DNA from: an uncultured bacterium
Lineage (GTDB): Bacteria > Planctomycetota > Phycisphaerae > Phycisphaerales > UBA1924
Assembly: GCA_938003595.1 (NCBI GenBank)
Contig: CALKYH010000104.1
Location: forward strand, 1 to 9,731
Length of the DNA: 9,731 bases
Direction of reading: 5' to 3'
The position numbers and the translations under genes were made by a program. Below the pieces are notes generated by a model. The model saw nothing but the letters and a program-made list of their open reading frames with translations, ran no database searches and had not been told where the DNA came from. This document shows positions 1-6,367 of this stretch, one piece after another (position 1 is the first letter of the stretch; each line of letters opens with the position of its first letter).

Positions 1-34
1 AAAATCCACCGCATCGGGGGAAGATACGGTGGAT
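1..34 (-). terminator. Edge hairpin, possible terminator read on the minus strand
   Basis: Bases 4-11 (ATCCACCG) and 27-34 (CGGTGGAT) are perfect inverted arms. After one C/A mismatch they continue as ATC (13-15) against GAT (23-25), leaving a 7-nt G-rich loop. Read on the minus strand the hairpin is followed by at least TTTT at the window edge, which is the form of an intrinsic terminator. No minus-strand gene lies to its right in this window, so it could instead be one half of a bidirectional terminator for a plus-strand gene to the left. Confidence 0.35.
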
Positions 35-245
35 AGGAGGGAAGAAACACGTCACCTTCAATATAGCAAACATCCGGCGGGGGGGCGACCCGCAAATCCG
101 AATTTGGCGGGGCTGTTTGTTCGCAATGCGCTCGGGTGACGGCTGAAATCGGCCATCTGGAGCGGCTAAGGCCGGGCCCGGGCCACCGGGGGCGATTGGT
201 GGTTTGGGCGGTCGGCGTGGAGCAGGGGGTCTGAAGGGCCGATAG

Positions 246-270
246 CCGGACACGGCGCCGTGCTGTCCGG
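246..270 (+). promoter_or_regulatory. Hairpin/palindrome in the leader of the CheX-like gene
   Basis: Arms CCGGACA (246-252) and TGTCCGG (264-270) are perfect inverted repeats around 11 nt. Nested inside and overlapping is the perfect 12-bp palindrome CACGGCGCCGTG (251-262). The element ends 26 nt before the ATG at 297 and 13 nt before its Shine-Dalgarno. It could be an operator or an RNA hairpin affecting translation. It has no T-tract, so it is not a terminator. Confidence 0.35.
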
Positions 271-296
271 ACGGGGCCGACCTGGGAGCCCCGAGG

Positions 297-782
297 ATGA
301 CCGCAGACCAGTTCGATGTGTTCGCGGCGAGTCTGCGGACCGTGTTCGAGACCATGCTGAACCTTCCCGTGGTGGTGGAGCGGCCGTCTGTCCTCGACGG
401 CGCGGCGCCGGCGTTCGAGGTGCGCGCGGAGGTGGAGTTCAGCGGCGCCGCGACGGGGCGAGCGGCGATGCTCATGTCGGCGGACACCGGGCGGAAGCTG
501 GCGGCGATCTTCGCGGGCGCCGCGCTCGCGCCGGGGCATCGAGACTTCGACGACGCGATCGGCGAGCTGGCGCACATGGTGTGCGGCGGCGCGAAGGGCC
601 TGTTCGGAGTGGATGGGGCGTGGATCTCGTGCCCGAGCGTGGACTCGGGCGGCGGGCGGCTGGCGCTGCGTCGTCGTGCGCCGGGGGCCGTGCGGCTCAT
701 CGGGCGCAGCGAGTGCGGGGATATCGAGATGGAGATCGAGGTGACGCTGGCCTCGGAAGGTGGACGCGAGGCCGCGGCGTGA
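297..782 (+). CDS. CheX-like chemotaxis phosphatase domain protein
   Basis: A 161-residue cytoplasmic protein made up almost entirely of one CheC/CheX/FliY-type domain. In this family the domain removes phosphate from CheY-P. The signature helix is at residues 85-101 (DDAIGELAHMVCGGAKG) and aligns with the usual DAxGELxNMIxGNAKG. The catalytic Glu is present as E90, but the catalytic Asn is His (H93) and the following GN is GG (G97-G98), so phosphatase activity is uncertain. The start is set by GGGAG at 284-288, 8 nt before ATG; a longer overlapping frame in another phase lacks this protein's conservation. The next gene, 34 nt downstream, encodes a CheY-like receiver, which fits an enzyme-substrate or adaptor-partner pair. 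I am sure of the fold family and less sure of the activity. The usual gene name is withheld because the active site differs. Confidence 0.8.
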   Translation: MTADQFDVFAASLRTVFETMLNLPVVVERPSVLDGAAPAFEVRAEVEFSGAATGRAAMLMSADTGRKLAAIFAGAALAPGHRDFDDAIGELAHMVCGGAKGLFGVDGAWISCPSVDSGGGRLALRRRAPGAVRLIGRSECGDIEMEIEVTLASEGGREAAA

Positions 783-801
783 CGAAGCGGGCGCAGGAAC
801 G

Positions 802-808
802 AAAGGAG
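802..808 (+). promoter_or_regulatory. Shine-Dalgarno fixing the GTG start of the receiver gene
   Basis: AAAGGAG lies 8 nt before GTG 817. It decides for the short 123-residue receiver over an in-frame ATG at 760. That ATG would overlap the CheX-like gene and add a 19-residue tail not found on CheY domains. Confidence 0.8.
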
Positions 809-816
809 CTGGCGCG

Positions 817-1188
817 GTGAAAGTCCTGCTGGTGGACGACTCCAAGACGATGCGGAACATCCAGCGGTCGGTGCTGACCGAGCTGGGGGCCACGGAGATC
901 GTGGAGGCGGGCGACGGCCTGGAGGCGCTGGCCAAGCTGGACTCGTTCCGGCCCGATCTGGCGCTGGTGGACGGCGTGATGCCGAACATGGACGGGCTGT
1001 CGTTCGTGCGGGCGTTCCGGGAGCGGGACCGGGCCACGCCGGTGATCATGGTGACGACCGAGTCGGAGCGGTCGCGTGTGATCGAGGCGATCAAGGCGGG
1101 GGTGGACAACTATGTCGTGAAGCCCTTCACGCCGGATCTGCTGGCGCAGCGGATCGGGGAGACGATGAAGAAGCGGAAGGCCGCCTGA
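817..1188 (+). CDS. CheY-like single-domain response regulator
   Basis: A 123-residue stand-alone receiver domain with no output domain. All phosphorylation residues are visible: acidic pair D7-D8, phospho-acceptor D52 in LVDGVMP, Thr switch T80, aromatic switch Y99 and the invariant Lys K102 in VKPF. The sequence opens directly with the first beta strand (MKVLLVDDSKTMR), as in CheY. After the phospho-Asp the residues are G53 and V54, where E. coli CheY has Trp and Asn; this position tunes autodephosphorylation. It follows the CheX-like gene by 34 nt and is probably co-transcribed with it. It would be phosphorylated by a histidine kinase not encoded in this window. Its partner could be a flagellar switch, a type IV pilus system or another kinase, and the sequence does not say which. 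Confidence 0.9.
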   Translation: MKVLLVDDSKTMRNIQRSVLTELGATEIVEAGDGLEALAKLDSFRPDLALVDGVMPNMDGLSFVRAFRERDRATPVIMVTTESERSRVIEAIKAGVDNYVVKPFTPDLLAQRIGETMKKRKAA

Positions 1189-1190
1189 TC

Positions 1191-1223
1191 GGGCGAACCG
1201 GCGGGCGATTCGGGGCGAACCGG
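1191..1223 (+). repeat. 11-bp direct repeat GGGCGAACCGG, two copies
   Basis: GGGCGAACCGG occurs at 1191-1201 and 1213-1223, one start to the next being 22 bp, or about two helical turns. A third partial copy, GGGCGA, lies between them at 1203-1208. The repeats begin 2 nt after the receiver stop codon and lie upstream of the putative promoter of the next gene. Tandem activator or repressor sites are possible, but no known operator was recognised. Confidence 0.4.
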
Positions 1224-1253
1224 GTGGCATGGACATGTTCCGGCGGGTTTGTG

Positions 1254-1288
1254 TGGAAACCCGGGCGCCGCGGCGCCACAATCCGACC
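1254..1288 (+). promoter_or_regulatory. Putative leaderless promoter of the CX4CH protein gene
   Basis: TGGAAA (1254-1259, 4 of 6 to TTGACA) and CACAAT (1277-1282, 5 of 6 to TATAAT) are 17 bp apart. Transcription would start about 7 nt after the -10 box, which is at or next to the ATG at 1289. There is no Shine-Dalgarno before that ATG, so a leaderless transcript is the natural reading. The spacer contains a perfect 14-bp palindrome, GGCGCCGCGGCGCC (1264-1277), whose last base is the first of the -10 box and which could be an operator. The bases between box and start are CCGACC, the same as in the minus-strand gene starting at 5689. Confidence 0.5.
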
Positions 1289-2614
1289 ATGCGCAGGCGC
1301 CTTCGGACAGGCATCCTGATTCCGTGGACGACGCTCATCGGCGTCGCGGTGGCGACGGCGCAGCCGAGCGGCTCCGACCCCGAGCCGGCGAGCGAGGAGA
1401 AGAAAGCCGAACCGGCGACCCTGCCGACGCCCCCGGAGACCCGCGCCGAGCCGGTCCCCGGCGACGATGTCGTGGTGGTCATGCGGAACGGCCAGCGCCT
1501 CTCGGGCGAGTTCGTCGCGCGGACGCCGGACCTGGTGGCGGTGAAGGTCGCCGGGGTGGAGGCGCGGATCCCGGCGTCGGAGGTCGAGCGGGTGGTGGCG
1601 CAGATGCCGCTGCGCGAGCGCTATCAGCAGATGCGCTCCATGATCGACGACGGGGACATCGATCGTCTGCTGCTCATCGCCGAGTGGCTGCGGGCCAACG
1701 GGCTGCTGGACGAGGCGCTCGCCGAGATCACGCACATCTTGAAGGTGGCGCCGAGCAACGGCCAGGCGCTGCGCCTGCGCGAGCTGATCGACAAGCAGGT
1801 GCTGCTGCGCGACCGCCAGCGCGATCTGCCGAAGGCGCCTATGCGGACCGGGATTCCGTCGGAGGATCCAGACGTCGAGGGCGCCCGCGCCGCGGTGGTC
1901 TGGGAGCCGCCGCTGCTGACCCCCGAGCAGATCAATCTCATCCGTGTGTACGAGCTGGACCTGTCCGATCCGCCGCGGATCATCGTTCCGCGTGAGACGG
2001 TGGATCAGCTGCTGGAGGAGTACACCGGGCATCCGATGATCCCGACCTCGCGCGAGGGCAAGGCCGAGTTCTACAAGCTGGCGCCGGAGGAGATCCTCTC
2101 GGTGATGTTCACGGTGCAGGCGCGCGACCTCTACGGGCAGGTGCAGGTGCTCGCGAACCCCGCGTCGATGAGGCAGTTCAAGGACAGCGTCAACCGGGGC
2201 TGGCTGGCGACCTCGTGCGCGACCCAGGCGTGCCACGGCGGGCCCGACGCCGGGGAGCTGGCGCTGGTCGGCCGCCGGCCGTCGTCGGACGAGGCGGTGT
2301 ACACCAACTTCCTGATCCTCGAGCGGCACCGGCTCTCCTCGGGCGAGCCCCTGATCAACTACGAGGAGCCGGAGAAGTCGCCGCTGCTGCAGCTGGGGCT
2401 GCCCCGGTCCGGGTCGGCGTTCCCGCACCCGGAGGTCAAGGGCTGGAACCCGACCTTCCGCAACGCGCGGGCGAAGCGGTTCGAGCAGACCGTGGACTGG
2501 ATCCGCTCCATGTACGAGCCGCGCCCCGAGCACCCCATCGACTACCCGCCGCCCGAGCCCGAGGGCGGGCCGACGAAGGCCCCGGGGGCGCCGAACAAGG
2601 GCGTTCCGCGATAG
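1289..2614 (+). CDS. Exported protein with SH3/TPR-like region and CX4CH cytochrome-like domain
   Basis: A 441-residue protein of unknown function. Residues 1-24 form a Sec signal peptide (MRRR, hydrophobic core, cleavage expected after A22-T23-A24), so it acts outside the cytoplasm. A Pro/Glu-rich linker (25-58) is followed by a small beta region at about 61-105 (VVMRNGQRLSGEF) resembling an SH3/Sm-like fold, then TPR-like helices at about 108-170. The C-terminal part (about 225-412) contains C310-ATQA-C315-H316-GG. Further on come SPLLQLGLP, FPHPEVKGW with H380, and a closing VDWI helix, the layout of planctomycete cytochrome c domains that end in a WI helix. The heme motif has four residues between the cysteines instead of two, so heme binding is unproven. 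The tail is Pro-rich. An in-frame ATG at 1229 would put 20 residues before the signal peptide and was rejected. Confidence 0.7.
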   Translation: MRRRLRTGILIPWTTLIGVAVATAQPSGSDPEPASEEKKAEPATLPTPPETRAEPVPGDDVVVVMRNGQRLSGEFVARTPDLVAVKVAGVEARIPASEVERVVAQMPLRERYQQMRSMIDDGDIDRLLLIAEWLRANGLLDEALAEITHILKVAPSNGQALRLRELIDKQVLLRDRQRDLPKAPMRTGIPSEDPDVEGARAAVVWEPPLLTPEQINLIRVYELDLSDPPRIIVPRETVDQLLEEYTGHPMIPTSREGKAEFYKLAPEEILSVMFTVQARDLYGQVQVLANPASMRQFKDSVNRGWLATSCATQACHGGPDAGELALVGRRPSSDEAVYTNFLILERHRLSSGEPLINYEEPEKSPLLQLGLPRSGSAFPHPEVKGWNPTFRNARAKRFEQTVDWIRSMYEPRPEHPIDYPPPEPEGGPTKAPGAPNKGVPR

Positions 2615-2765
2615 CGCCCGAGCCGCCCGGGGCTTCTGCTAGACTCCCGATCCCCTCGGTTCGAGCCGCTCGGATGCAGCCGCCACCCGGCGCCCGGCGT
2701 ATCGGGCTGTCCCCCTGCCACGACCGGGGCCCGTGTCCCCGCCCCCTTTCTGCACGAGAACCCGC
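2615..2765 (+). promoter_or_regulatory. Intergenic region with an extended -10 promoter candidate
   Basis: TGCTAGACT (2637-2645) fits an extended -10 box (TGn plus TAGACT), and no good -35 was seen at the proper distance. It would give a leader of about 115 nt for the lipoprotein gene. The leader contains GCCCG (2692-2696) facing CGGGC (2703-2707) over a 6-nt loop. No strong terminator for the upstream gene was found, so some read-through from it is likely. Confidence 0.35.
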
Positions 2766-4202
2766 ATGAGCCGCACGAGCACAGGCCGAAGCCGAACGAC
2801 CAGCCGCACCATCGCCACGGGCCTTGCTCTGGCGCTTGCTTGCGGCGGGGTCGTGGGCCTCGCGGGCTGCTCCAGGGAGAGCGACGCCCAGGCCGCGGTC
2901 CGCACGGCGCGGCAGAAGGTGCTGGCGATCAACTCCGGCGCGTCGCCGGCGACGCCCTCGCTTCGGGTGCAGGTCTACACCGATGTGCAGAACTCGCTCC
3001 GCCCGGCCGTCGAGTCGCTCGAAGGCGCCGAGGCCGCCGCGGCGTTGACGCTGCTGGGCGAGGCGCAGACCGGACTGGCCGAGGTCAGCGCGGCGAACGC
3101 GGCGTCCTTCGACAACGCGCTGCTGTCGCTGGTCTCGCAGGCTCGGTCCGCGGCCGGTCTCTATGTCTCGCAGTCCGCGCTGGCGACCGCCATGGCGTCG
3201 TACGACCCCTCGCGGACGCTCGAGGACCTGCGCGAGGCGGGCAGCGACTTCCAGGCCGATCTGGTCGCCGTGCAGGCGTCGCGCGACGCGCTGCAGCAGA
3301 AGCTCGACGCTCTGACGCAGGCGGCGGACGCGAAGGCGGCCCAGGCGCGCGAGAATCGGTTGGCGGCGGCGAAGATCCGTACGGAATCCGCGAACCTCGA
3401 CCCGGCGGCCCGTGCGGCCGCGGCGCAGCGCGCCTTCGAGGCTTCTCGCGTGGCCGACGGCTACGACCGGGAGGCGGCGGACCTGCGCGCCCAGGCGGCG
3501 GTCGTTCGGCCCCAGGTCGCGACGGCGGACATCGACATTCAACGCTGGCGCCGGCAGATCGAGCTGGCGACGCTGGCGAGGACCAACCTGCAGAGCGCTG
3601 TCGCCGCCCGCCTGGAGCAGGCCGGCGCCGCTCGCGCCGTCGCCGACGAGGCCGCGGCCCGATTCGATCAGGTCGTGGCGCAGATCGAGGCGCTGCGCAC
3701 GGGCGACTCGGCCTCGTCGTACGACAGCGCCGCGTCGGCGTACACCGCCGGCGTCGCGACCTTCCGTCGCGCTTCGACGGCGGTGAGCAGCCCCGAGCTG
3801 AGGGGCCCCATGGCGATCTCGCTGGCTCAGGCGCAGGGCAGCCTCGCCGATGTCCGTCGCAGCCAGGCGCGGTCGCTGGAAGTGGTCGCGGGCCTGTATG
3901 CGGACGCCGCGGCGCTGAGCCCTGCGCTGCCGCGCAGCGCCGATTACGCCGCGCTCGCGGAGACGGTCGGCGCGAAGGTGGATGAACTGCTCGCCGCCGC
4001 CTCCGAGGGCTACGCCAACGCCGAGCGGAGCCTCGCTTCCGCAGGCCTGCGCGGCGAGATGCGTGAGCAGGCCGATCGCATCGGCGCCATGCTGACCGAG
4101 GCCAGCCAGCGCACATCGGGCGAGCCCGCCCCGGAGCCGCAGGCCGAGCCGGACGGCGCCGCCCAGCCCGAATCGCCCGCGAGCGAGCCGCAGCCCGGCT
4201 GA
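2766..4202 (+). CDS. Alanine-rich coiled-coil lipoprotein, function unknown
   Basis: A 478-residue predicted lipoprotein. It has an Arg/Thr-rich n-region, a hydrophobic stretch (about 16-33) and the lipobox L32-A33-G34-C35, with C35 the lipidated residue. The mature protein begins SRESDAQ and contains no other cysteine that I can see. It is strikingly Ala/Arg/Glu/Gln-rich and almost wholly helical. The clearest coiled coil runs from about 176 (LQQKLDAL) to about 310. The last 35 or so residues are a Pro/Glu/Gln-rich tail. It has no catalytic motif and no family I recognise, so a structural or tethering role in the envelope is only an inference. The start at 2766 gives a normal signal peptide; an in-frame ATG at 2733 would add 11 residues before it. 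The Shine-Dalgarno is weak (GAGA at 2756-2759). It converges with the next gene, whose stop is 17 nt away. Confidence 0.7.
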   Translation: MSRTSTGRSRTTSRTIATGLALALACGGVVGLAGCSRESDAQAAVRTARQKVLAINSGASPATPSLRVQVYTDVQNSLRPAVESLEGAEAAAALTLLGEAQTGLAEVSAANAASFDNALLSLVSQARSAAGLYVSQSALATAMASYDPSRTLEDLREAGSDFQADLVAVQASRDALQQKLDALTQAADAKAAQARENRLAAAKIRTESANLDPAARAAAAQRAFEASRVADGYDREAADLRAQAAVVRPQVATADIDIQRWRRQIELATLARTNLQSAVAARLEQAGAARAVADEAAARFDQVVAQIEALRTGDSASSYDSAASAYTAGVATFRRASTAVSSPELRGPMAISLAQAQGSLADVRRSQARSLEVVAGLYADAAALSPALPRSADYAALAETVGAKVDELLAAASEGYANAERSLASAGLRGEMREQADRIGAMLTEASQRTSGEPAPEPQAEPDGAAQPESPASEPQPG

Positions 4203-4223
4203 GGCCGAGGTCCGTCGTCTCAG
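4199..4223. other. Convergent gene ends with a short inverted repeat over both stop codons
   Basis: The plus-strand stop (4200-4202) and the minus-strand stop (4220-4222) are 17 nt apart. CTGAG (4199-4203) and CTCAG (4219-4223) are inverted copies that each contain a stop codon. The stem is only 5 bp and there is no T-tract on either side, so it does not look like an efficient intrinsic terminator. The two transcripts probably overlap at their 3' ends. Confidence 0.35.
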
Positions 4224-5689
4224 TTCGCGGTCGGCAGGTTCTTGTTCTTCCAGAGCGTGTGCAGGCGATCGACCTCGATCGGCTCCATCACCACGCCGTC
4301 GGCGGTCGTGGTCTTGATGAGGTCGCCGTCGGCCGTCAGCAGCGTCTCACGCTCGGCCATGCCCTCGGTGAGGCGGGTGCGGATGAGCCATCCGCCCGCG
4401 GCGTCCGCGGTGGTTTCCATCACATCGCGACGCAGCTCGAGCTTGTTCGTCGTCGAGTTGTAGCAGTAGAACGAGAACACCAGCGGCGTCCTGGACTGCG
4501 CCAGCAGCCGCGGCAGCATGTAGGACTCGACCTGCGTCAGGTACCCGCGGTCGGGCAGCGTCCAGGTCGTTTCGGTGGGGGCGGCGCCCTCCGCCTGCAC
4601 GCGGACGCTCAGGCGCTCGCCGTAGCGGGCGCCGGTCTCGGTCCACGCGGCGGTGTTCTTGCCCTCCCGGATGCGAAGCCGGACGGTCCATGCCTCCTCG
4701 GGCTCGTCGGAGAGCGCAAGAGTGGCGAAGAAAACCGATTCGCTGTCGATGATGCGGGCGCCGTCGAGGTAGCGCGCCGCGACGCGGACGACATAGCCCT
4801 CCTGCTTTTCGGTGGCGCTCCAGCGTTCGGGCGAGCGCTCGGGGGTGAGGTCGCCTCGGTTGCCCCGCCGGATCTCGATGGACTGGTACGCGATCTCCTG
4901 GGCGTCGATCGGCGCCCCGGAGACGGCGGGGCGGTAGAGCCGGCGCCATTCCTTCGAAGGCAGCAGCGCCCGGTCGTAGTCTTCCACGCTCAGTTCGCCG
5001 AGCAGCCCCTCGCCGGCGAGGATGGCCGCGGCCCGGTCGCTCGCGGAGGCGATGGGGTCCTCGAACTTGGCGCTGGCGACGACCGCCTCGTAGATGAGTC
5101 GGGCTCGGGGCAGCTCCGGCTCGAGACACTGCATGCGGGCAAGGACGAATCTCCCGGGCTCAGCCTGGAAGACCGTGTAGGCGTGGATGACGCGGTTCTC
5201 GCCCTCGGGGACGGCGATGTAGAAGCGGGCCGCGGGCACGCCGCCGAGCTGCAGATTCGGCTGCCGGTCGATGACCTGCACCTCGGAGACGGCCCGCTTC
5301 GGATCGGAGCCGAGCTCTCCTCGCTGCTTTGTGGAGCCGATCCCGCCGAGGACCTCGTCCGCGACGGCGTTGGCCGTGAGTTGCAGGTCGCGGGACCGCT
5401 TCTCCTGGAAGGACAGCAGCCATGTGTTGTCGGGAGGCTGGACGGAGAAGGACTCGGTCCGCCCCGCGGTGGTGGTGTTCACCACCGCGCCCGCCGGCAG
5501 GGAGATCGACATGCCCAGCCCTGGGAACTGGAAGGGCTCGGGATGGAGCAGGATCGCTCCAGCTCCCCCGGACTGGGTCGTCGGAGACGCTGATGGCGTA
5601 GCCCCGGGGGTCTGTGTCTGGGCCGGGGCGGCGATCGGGGCGGCGGCGAGGAGCGTGACGGCGGCGATGTGGATGAACCGTGGGTTCAT
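4220..5689 (-). CDS. Secreted protein of unknown function, possible PsbP/DcrB-like N-terminal region
   Basis: A 489-residue protein with a clear Sec signal peptide (hydrophobic 8-22, cleavage expected after A21-P22-A23). A Thr/Gln/Ser/Pro-rich linker of about 20 residues follows. From about residue 48 to 210 the pattern GMSISLPAGAVV...SFSVQPPDNTWLLSFQEK is reminiscent of PsbP/DcrB-like domains, which often begin with a GFSISLP-type strand; this is a weak resemblance, not an identification. The C-terminal half (about 230-489) is beta-rich, with YLTQVESYMLPRLL, FSFYCYNS and a final repeat of short strands ending VDRLHTLWKNK. No catalytic motif, lipobox or membrane anchor is visible. It is transcribed away from the S10 operon and converges on the lipoprotein gene. 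There is no Shine-Dalgarno; the start follows a -10-like box directly. Confidence 0.7.
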   Translation of the reverse strand: MNPRFIHIAAVTLLAAAPIAAPAQTQTPGATPSASPTTQSGGAGAILLHPEPFQFPGLGMSISLPAGAVVNTTTAGRTESFSVQPPDNTWLLSFQEKRSRDLQLTANAVADEVLGGIGSTKQRGELGSDPKRAVSEVQVIDRQPNLQLGGVPAARFYIAVPEGENRVIHAYTVFQAEPGRFVLARMQCLEPELPRARLIYEAVVASAKFEDPIASASDRAAAILAGEGLLGELSVEDYDRALLPSKEWRRLYRPAVSGAPIDAQEIAYQSIEIRRGNRGDLTPERSPERWSATEKQEGYVVRVAARYLDGARIIDSESVFFATLALSDEPEEAWTVRLRIREGKNTAAWTETGARYGERLSVRVQAEGAAPTETTWTLPDRGYLTQVESYMLPRLLAQSRTPLVFSFYCYNSTTNKLELRRDVMETTADAAGGWLIRTRLTEGMAERETLLTADGDLIKTTTADGVVMEPIEVDRLHTLWKNKNLPTAN

Positions 5690-5701
5690 GGTCGGAGTTT
5701 A
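5690..5701 (-). promoter_or_regulatory. Putative leaderless -10 box of the minus-strand secreted protein gene
   Basis: Read on the minus strand, TAAACT (plus-strand 5696-5701) is followed by CCGACC and then the ATG at 5689. The box sits 6 nt before the start, so transcription would begin at or beside the ATG. No Shine-Dalgarno is present and no good -35 was found 16-18 nt further upstream. The same CCGACC-ATG context occurs at the plus-strand gene starting at 1289. Confidence 0.4.
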
Positions 5702-5783
5702 CCTTTGAGACCGCTCCCGGGGGCTGGCGGAACTGCGGGCGGTATGTAAAGGATTGCGGCCTGGGGACGGGGATGGTGGTCGC

Positions 5784-5811
5784 TTGACATTAGGGTCGAG
5801 GTTCGTACCCT
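5784..5811 (+). promoter_or_regulatory. Promoter of the S10 ribosomal protein operon
   Basis: A perfect TTGACA (5784-5789) is separated by 16 nt from TACCCT (5806-5811), which keeps the key T1, A2 and T6 of the -10 consensus. The expected transcription start is near 5818, leaving a leader of about 228 nt before rpsJ. An inverted repeat, GGTCGAG (5794-5800) and CTCGACC (5818-5824), straddles the -10 box and start site and could be an operator. Confidence 0.65.
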
Positions 5812-5817
5812 ACTCGG

Positions 5818-6045
5818 CTCGACCTTCGTCGCCAGGGCGTGGCGGGGCTGGGTCGACTGATCCAGAAGTGAGTTTTTGACGGGGCTGGGATATCCCGCCG
5901 CATGCTGCGGGAGCCTGTCGCAGCCGGCCGGCGCTGACGCGTCGCCCGGAGTTTGAAGAATCGATGAGGCGCATCGTCGGACCGGCGATGCGACGGGCGA
6001 GTCCCGGCGGCGCATCCGCGAACGAAACAAGAGGCAGAGCAGTCC
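5818..6045 (+). promoter_or_regulatory. Structured 5' leader of the S10 operon
   Basis: The leader has no credible gene but several hairpins. First, CTGGGTC (5848-5854) pairs with GATCCAG (5859-5865) with one G-U and a GACT loop. A TTTTT run at 5873-5877 follows after 7 nt, so it is attenuator-like. Second, CCGCA (5898-5902) with TGCGG (5906-5910) competes with TCCCGC (5893-5898) pairing GCGGGA (5907-5912), next to the palindrome GGGATATCCC (5887-5896). Third, CGCATCGTC (5970-5978) pairs with GGCGATGCG (5984-5992) with one G-U over a GGACC loop. The rpsJ ribosome binding site is AGAGG just after 6029. In E. coli the S10 leader is the target of L4 feedback; the same role here is inference. Confidence 0.5.
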
Positions 6046-6354
<309 letters not shown>

Positions 6355-6367
6355 GGACGGACGCCCC

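Larger units (their letters stand above)
1..296. other. Non-coding upstream region of the cheX-cheY pair
   Basis: No open frame with convincing codon bias was seen here on either strand. The stretch is less GC-rich than the genes up to about base 130 (for example an A/T-rich patch at 55-70) and becomes very GC-rich afterwards. It holds a hairpin at the extreme left edge (4-34), an AGGAGG at 35-40 that is followed by no usable start codon, a GC palindrome cluster around 170-184, and a second hairpin at 246-270 just before the first gene. No clear sigma70 promoter pair could be assigned. Confidence 0.6.

Noticed and set aside
35..60. AGGAGG at 35-40 as the ribosome binding site of a short gene
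   Set aside because: No ATG, GTG or TTG follows at a usable distance and no coding-like frame begins there.
238..245. GCCGATAG resembling the -10 box of flagellar sigma-28 promoters, upstream of chemotaxis-type genes
   Set aside because: No TAAA-like -35 element lies about 15 nt upstream (that position reads GGAG), and an 8-base partial match is expected by chance in this composition.
260..820. 186-codon open frame overlapping the CheX-like gene in another phase
   Set aside because: Its translation is Arg/Gly-rich with no recognisable domain. The overlapping frame at 297 has a Shine-Dalgarno and a clear CheX-like domain.
697..2533. Long minus-strand open frames opposite the first three genes
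   Set aside because: They are antisense shadows typical of GC-rich genes: Arg/Leu/Pro/His-rich with no domains, opposite well-supported plus-strand proteins.
4259..5593. 444-codon plus-strand open frame opposite the secreted protein gene
   Set aside because: Translation is low-complexity (Gly/Arg/Val/Asp/Leu-rich) without family resemblance, whereas the minus strand has a signal peptide, balanced composition and a promoter-like start.
5876..5906. Second promoter for rpsJ starting with TTGACG at 5876-5881
   Set aside because: No acceptable -10 box at 16-18 nt; the best candidate (CATGCT) needs a 19-nt spacer and matches poorly.
5902..5937. Short leader peptide frame (ATG plus 10 codons) in the rpsJ leader
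   Set aside because: No ribosome binding site, and the bases are better explained by overlapping hairpins.
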